Source of the DNA: Allodiplogaster sudhausi
Lineage: Eukaryota > Nematoda > Chromadorea > Rhabditida > Diplogasteridae
Length of the DNA: 64,000 nt
Reading direction: 5' to 3'
NCBI GenBank assembly: GCA_945643635.1
Contig: CALZFC010000248.1
Location: 4,413,501-4,477,500, forward strand
Part shown: in pieces, positions 58,828-64,000 of the stretch
Numbering within the stretch: position 1 is the stretch's first letter
How the letters are laid out: the number at the start of each line of letters is the position of its first letter
Position numbers and translations under genes: made by a program
Notes under the pieces: model-generated
Databases searched by the model: none
What the model was told of the DNA's origin: nothing
The model's input: only the letters and a program-made list of their open reading frames with translations

Positions 58828-61800
58828 ACCTCACGGAGTGTTTTAACCTCAGGGGGCGTAGAAATGGCGGCAATGGGAATTCCATAGCAAACGACCGCGC
58901 GGCCAGTCAGCAACGGCAGCTTCACCGCCAGGCGAGACTCAAGAAAACAGTTTATTTCATTTTAGTGTAGCACAGAGAGAATTGTGAGAAGACTCAACAT
59001 CACTGGCAATTAGGAATTGTGACAGAATCAATACAAGAGAATCACGTTCTTGTTTGAGTTTTAAAAAAATCGTTTTTTTTTTTCTTCTTTTCAACCTTTC
59101 CCAAACTGTCCTGTATTTAATCCAAAGCAATTAATGAAGAATATTAATGAAGAATACATTCGATTCTGCAATATCCTCAGCGAGCGCCTCAAGGAGAATG
59201 CGAAGACGCTTAGGAGATGAGAGCGAACAGGCAGAGCCTGACAAATCAGAGACAGTGTTTACAAAAGTCTCACTATTGACATTGACCCTCCCGAAAAACT
59301 ACCTTGAAAATAGAGAATCCTCTTTTTCATGAGGAAATAGAGAATCCTCATGAAAAAATGCACTTAAAAAACTCAAAAAATATCCGATTTTTATAATATT
59401 TTGAGGCATACGAGCCCTAACCCGTTTTTGATGGTGGACCCTTCAGAGAACATTTGAAGCGAGATGGCATTTAATAATTGATTATAAAATATTGGAGGAA
59501 GAACAACAGGAAGGTTTTTTGAAACTATATAATAATAAAGGATCTCCAACTCTTCTTGAGTTGTCCCATGAGCGCATCGAAAAAGCGTTTCGTGTAGCGG
59601 TCAATCTCGCCGTCGGTCACCTTCGAATGAATGCATATTCATAGAGTTTAAAATTGGCGCTCGCAACGCCGAGGTAGGATGAGTGAAGAGGGACGGCAGA
59701 CACAGTTAATTAATTTTAAATATGCTTAAGTTGTTTGATTTTATGTAGCTAACGCTCGAACTATTGCTTTTTTTTAACCAGAAGGACGACAGAAAATTTT
59801 AGTAGGTAGTAAAGTTTAGTCGCCTTTTAACCTATGAATGAAAATGAGAATGAAAAGCAAAGAGTGTAGTTCAATCGACCACAGTGCATGAAAGGCTCCT
59901 TTTTGAGTACTGGGAAGTGAAGAAGAAGAGGAAGAAGATGCCCAAACCGTCCAGAGCGCGCCGACCAGGCAGGGGCAGCCGGCCACTGCGTAGTCCAGAC
60001 TCGTCGACTTCCCATCGAGGCCTGGCCCTTCGTTCATCATCGATACACTGGGAAAGAGAAATAAATTATGTGTTTTTTGTTTGTGTTTTTAAAATGAACA
60101 CTTTCTTTCCAAATTTCTGTTCAGTAATTTCGGAAACTTTTGGACATTGAGTAATCTAATTGTAAATAGTAATCGTTTTCTGATTTAGAAGAATACGGTA
60201 TTATTTGCTCAAGTCATTTACTCACGCTTGTTCGAAGGGATATTAGAATCTTCTAGATGTGGTGCAAAGTCTGGAATGTCTCAACCTGCCACAGCCCATG
60301 AGGATCACACACGAGTGGCAAGTGGCTTTGCGGATCTGCACGCGAGTCACGTACTTTTGCATTCCTCCGTGGCCAAAGTAGCTGAAATAGGGAGAGAGAA
60401 AATGAGGGAGAGGGAGAGATAGAAAGAGATATAAAGAGAGATAATAGAGAAAGAGAGAGAGATTGAAAGAAGGGAGAAGAGAGAGAGAGAGAGTAGAGGA
60501 AAAGAGAACACAAACATACTAGAGAAAGTCCTTCTCGGCGAGAACCCTCGTGATGACATCCTCCTCCGGCGCACGACCAACAACTCCCTAGAACAAGTTG
60601 AGCACGCCCTATTTTATTTCTTCCTCCGTTCTCTCTTACATTCTCTCTCTCTCTTTCTCTCTTGCTCTCTCTCCCTATCTCTCTACCATTACCTCAAGCT
60701 TGAATTTGTCGACAATCGCAGAAATCCTTTTCTGCGTTTCCCCGAGATTATTGCCGGGATCCAGAACAAAGTACGACTTGTGCGGATTGGCAGGGCGCGG
60801 AAGCTGTATATAAATCGTCATAGACTCGATCCCCGTTTCAGAATTTCTTTTTAGCGACGATAAGTGATTTTCAATAAAGGAAATTAACTAGTTAAATTAA
60901 TGTGTTTCTGATAGTAAGTCGAAACCATTTGGCCTCCGCCAATGAGCTGAATGAGGTAGTGGAGAGAGACAACGCGCGCAACGAGGCAGGGCTTCCTGCA
61001 CTGCAGAACACTCATCGCCTCCCACAGCAGTTCGGCCACGTCCTCAAAGCACAACGACCTTTTTCTTTCTCTTCAAAATAATTTTAATTTTTTAATCCAT
61101 TTCAATACCTTCGAGTGGTGCAGCATTGGGATATTATTGTTTTCCCCCTCAACCTTAATGATTTTAATTAACAAATGATAAAGACCAACCGGAGAGAGAA
61201 CAAGAAAAACCATGGGTGGAGAGGAGGCAGTGGATACAAAGTAGCGCTCTTTCGTTGCGCTCTTATCAATTCTCTGCAATATAAATGTACTTTTTATTCT
61301 TACATATTTTCGACATCATTAAAATAACAATGCGATAAATTACTTCACGACTTGGTATTGTTCTCGGCAATTAAGATCGAGGAGAACTAACAAGATGTCC
61401 GAACCCGTACAGAGTTGTGGCATTACTTGATCTAACTTAAGAGTTGCATGAATGACGATTCCCTAACCATCTTCCATTTAACGAAGGAAGTGATAAGAAC
61501 GGCGGGCCACAAGTAGCTCACAGCGAGGTGATCCAGGAGAGCGCGGAACTCAGCTGTGTCCGCCTGAAAGAAGCAACTTGATGACCATTTAACTATAAAT
61601 AAATAAATAAATAAATATATATATATATATATATATCAAATTAAATTAATGCGACCACACTTGAACAGGCAACTTCAGTAATTATTAAAAGATTCCTGCA
61701 TTGATAAAGAGAAATAGATAAAAAGAAAAGGGAGATTTAAAAATATATGTATACTTCTCTCTCCTCAATCTTTTTTTCCAGGCACATCAATAACACCATT

Positions 61801-64000
61801 TAGAGTTCCAATCATAACCTAAAGTTCGCTTTGCATGTATGTATATCAGCGGAAGTCACAAAGAGATCGATATGGATAGAGTAGAGGATAACCATGGAGG
61901 CGATCGACATGATCTCTGCGAGGAGTCCCGTCTTCAGATGAACGGCTGCCTTGGCAAGGCACGGAGATTTGCTGCTGCTCAGAGAGGAGAGGAAGGACGA
62001 GCATTCCTGTGCATTCCATCAGATCATTCATGAAAGAATTCAAAATCAATTAGGGCGGGAGAGATAGAGAGAGAGGAGATAGAGAGAGAATAGAGATAAA
62101 GAGCAGAGAGTTGAGAGAGAGAGAGAAGAGCGAGAAGAAAGAGAGAGAAGAGAGTGAGAATAGAGAGAGAAGAGAGTGAGGATAGAGAGAAAAGAGAGTG
62201 AGGATAGAGAGAGAAGAGAGTGAGAGAGAGGAGAGAAAGAGATGGCGGAGATTCCAACAGTACAACTCTCACCTTCTGCCTTTCTGCGTTCCTCCCAAAA
62301 CTTGTGCGGGTAGAGATTCTCGCCGTTCTCCTGAATCAGGGAAGCAGCCGTCACTACAGTATCTCTCGATGAGAGACGGCGTTCTCCAGTTCTGCTTCAC
62401 TTACCGTTGAAGTCTTGTTCATCGCGATAGTCTGATCGTTCATCTCCACGGCTCGCTTCACTGCTTCCCAGTGATGGCGCACCTCAAGAATTTACACTTT
62501 ACTCAGAATGTACAAATAAAAGGTTGACAAAATACAACAACAAAAAAAAATGGAATTTTGTGAACAACCACCGTAATGTATGACAAACTTAGTTTAAAAC
62601 TATGTTGAAGAAAGTATTAAAATTGTTCCTATGGCTGCGCTCGACCCGGGTGTACGGGAACGAGGGTAAAAATGTTCGATACCGGAGACGGGATATTTGA
62701 TGGTGAAAAGGATCTGTCGCGAAGATGGAGGAGGGTGGAACAAGGGTGAAAAGGGGTCCATCCCGAGGGTTCAAGCTACAGATACTATTTCGGCATTGCG
62801 TTGAAGAATAAAGAGCACAAAATCTCCGTTTCAAAAGTATAAAATGTTTTTGATCAATGTATCTCACCTTTGCTGCATCGGCGATAGGAACGACGATCGG
62901 TTCTCTGGCAGCGTGAAGCTTGACGAGATAGAGATCACCAAGATGAGTGGTGATGAGATGAAGAACAGTCATGTCTCAAGTAGCACAAATCAACTGCCAA
63001 TACCTTTTCGGTTATTTTTCTTTCTAAGGCAACATTGGAATGCAGGAACACAAGTGTACACAAAGGGAGAATTGTTTATTAGGCGACTGGGGTCGGCTTG
63101 TCTAGGTAGTGACTGGGAGGTTCTGCTCTTTCGTAAGATCAAAAGGAATAGTGCAGATAAGGAAGATACATATATACAATTATATATCTTCTATTGCATG
63201 ACATTTTCCTTAGATAAGAATAATTTATAAGGAATAACACAAACAATAAGCTAACCAGTCGGAATGGAGCCAACTTGGTACTGGAAAGCGGCCACCTTCC
63301 GGAAGACTAAGGGGAGCATCTCAAATTGAAAAGGCTAGTATTTTACGCAATGTTTCTTTTCGAGACTCCCAGTTGCCATGCCATGCTAGAATGAATGAGA
63401 AAACTGGCCTGCTTCGTACGAACTCGCTTCGTTTGTCTTGTTGCAAGAGCGCATGATTCGATCAGGAACATTGCGGAGGTCCACGAATCGTTGATCGTCG
63501 ACGTTCCAATAATACACGTCAGAGGGAATCGCCATTTACTGGAAATAATGGGAGGAAGAGAGGGAGAGAGAAAGAGAGAGAAAAGGAAAGAAAGTGAATG
63601 AGAGGGAGAGTGCAGATTGAGAAGACGAGACCACCCAACAACATGAAATTATACAAGACCTCATTGGAAGACAGCTCAGAGGAAAAACGCAAGGATATTC
63701 CATGACAAAAGGGACATTAGTGCTTAAATGTTACTGTCGGATTGACAGACCCACCCTGATTTTGGACCTTCTCCGTGCTATTAATAAACCAGGTTTTCAA
63801 AGACCACTTTAGAAGAATATCGATTTTAAACCCCGATTTACGGGCCTACATATGTCAACTACCCAACCCTGTTCGGGCAGGATCCTCAACAGTGGCTTTT
63901 ATTCTCTGGCTGTCATACTAGTGCAGAAGACTGCCTTCCACTTCTTCAGCTCGCGTGCCATTTCGGGCGGTGCAGCAGTCTTCTCTTCTTTCTCAAACAG
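58812..64000 (-). CDS. sep-1: Separase (caspase-like C50 protease), C-terminal part; 5' end outside window
   Basis: Separase cleaves cohesin at anaphase onset. The catalytic region is clear on minus. The exon at about 60804-60691 has SYFVLDPGNNLGETQKRI. The exon 60381-60286 has YYFGHGGMQKY with the catalytic His (60371-60369) and ILMGCG with the catalytic Cys (60293-60291). 60047-59948 has GLDGKSTSLDYAVAGCPCLVG and then ALWT. 59620 to about 59552 has VTDGEIDRYTKRFFDALM. About 59285-59160 has PKRLRILLEALAEDIAES. The last exon, near 58930-58812, has SRLAVKLPLLTGRAVVCYGI and ends TAG. Upstream, helical exons run from 64000 to 60935 (for example KTAAPPEMARELKKWKAVF near 63960, NGENLYPHKFWEERRKAE near 62300, ERYFVSTASS near 61240), consistent with the regulatory and substrate-binding parts. 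The residue after the catalytic Cys is Gly (spliced to Ser) rather than the usual Ser-Ser. Some upstream exon joins are uncertain. The symbol follows the C. elegans name. Confidence 0.88.
61594..61640. repeat. (AAAT)n then (AT)n microsatellite
   Basis: Four to five AAAT units run directly into about ten AT units, within a separase intron. Confidence 0.9.
62055..62246. repeat. (GA)n compound tract in separase intron
   Basis: GAGAGA blocks with a higher-order repeat of about 24 bp (GAGTGAGGATAGAGAGA, three copies near 62150-62225). Confidence 0.9.

Overview
The window is animal nuclear DNA, most likely from a free-living nematode. The evidence is gene content and architecture: many short exons split by AT-rich introns with GT..AG borders and (T)nCAG acceptors; a cluster of MATH-BTB (BATH) family genes; a nematode-type chemoreceptor fragment; a degenerin/ENaC channel; a single-domain saposin-like protein; and CR1/jockey-like non-LTR retrotransposons. 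There are no operons, ribosome binding sites, CRISPR arrays or prokaryotic signals. Long (CT)n/(GA)n tracts run throughout and create many false open frames. Exon models below were made by eye from splice signals, reading-phase agreement and family motifs; borders may be off by a few bases.

Layout. 1-20.5 kb is a BATH cluster built from two large inverted repeats. Palindrome 1 has arms 1-2323 and 3519-5842. Palindrome 2 has arms 6762-11942 and 12525-16843. A foldback element made of short GGTTCTCAT-type repeats lies between them (about 5868-6502). Most BATH copies carry nonsense codons, deletions or a LINE insertion; the copy at 4434-2906 looks best preserved. 21.7-22.5 kb is a truncated chemoreceptor. 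32.1-24.0 kb (minus) is a DEG/ENaC channel with an unusual threonine-rich, mucin-like insertion and furin-type sites before TM2. 33.5-38.2 kb (plus) is a secreted Cys-rich protein gene whose first intron holds an almost intact antisense LINE.

45.5-38.9 kb (minus) is the most interesting gene: 22 exons in consistent phase encode a 747-residue secreted precursor. A Cys/Pro-rich front half is followed by a long series of small modules, most of them a C-x(2-4)-C pair plus one or more dibasic/furin-type sites, often one module per exon. No known family was recognised. Then follow, all on minus, a saposin-like gene (47.7-46.6 kb), a secreted His/Tyr/Gly repeat protein (51.0-49.9 kb), a cytosolic-type sulfotransferase (55.1-53.1 kb, 5' end not found) and the catalytic half of separase (64.0-58.8 kb, 5' end beyond the window). 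A stray copy of one separase exon sits at 49.47-49.62 kb on plus. A Tc1-like MITE (51462-51925), a 54-bp minisatellite (55150-56110) and a tandem duplication at the separase 3' end complete the picture.

How the parts relate: the left third is a rapidly rearranging substrate-adaptor gene family; the middle and right hold ordinary single-copy genes. Several of these encode secreted proteins (Lustrin-like, multi-peptide precursor, saposin-like, repeat protein), which may point to surface, signalling or defence roles, but the sequence gives no proof of shared regulation.
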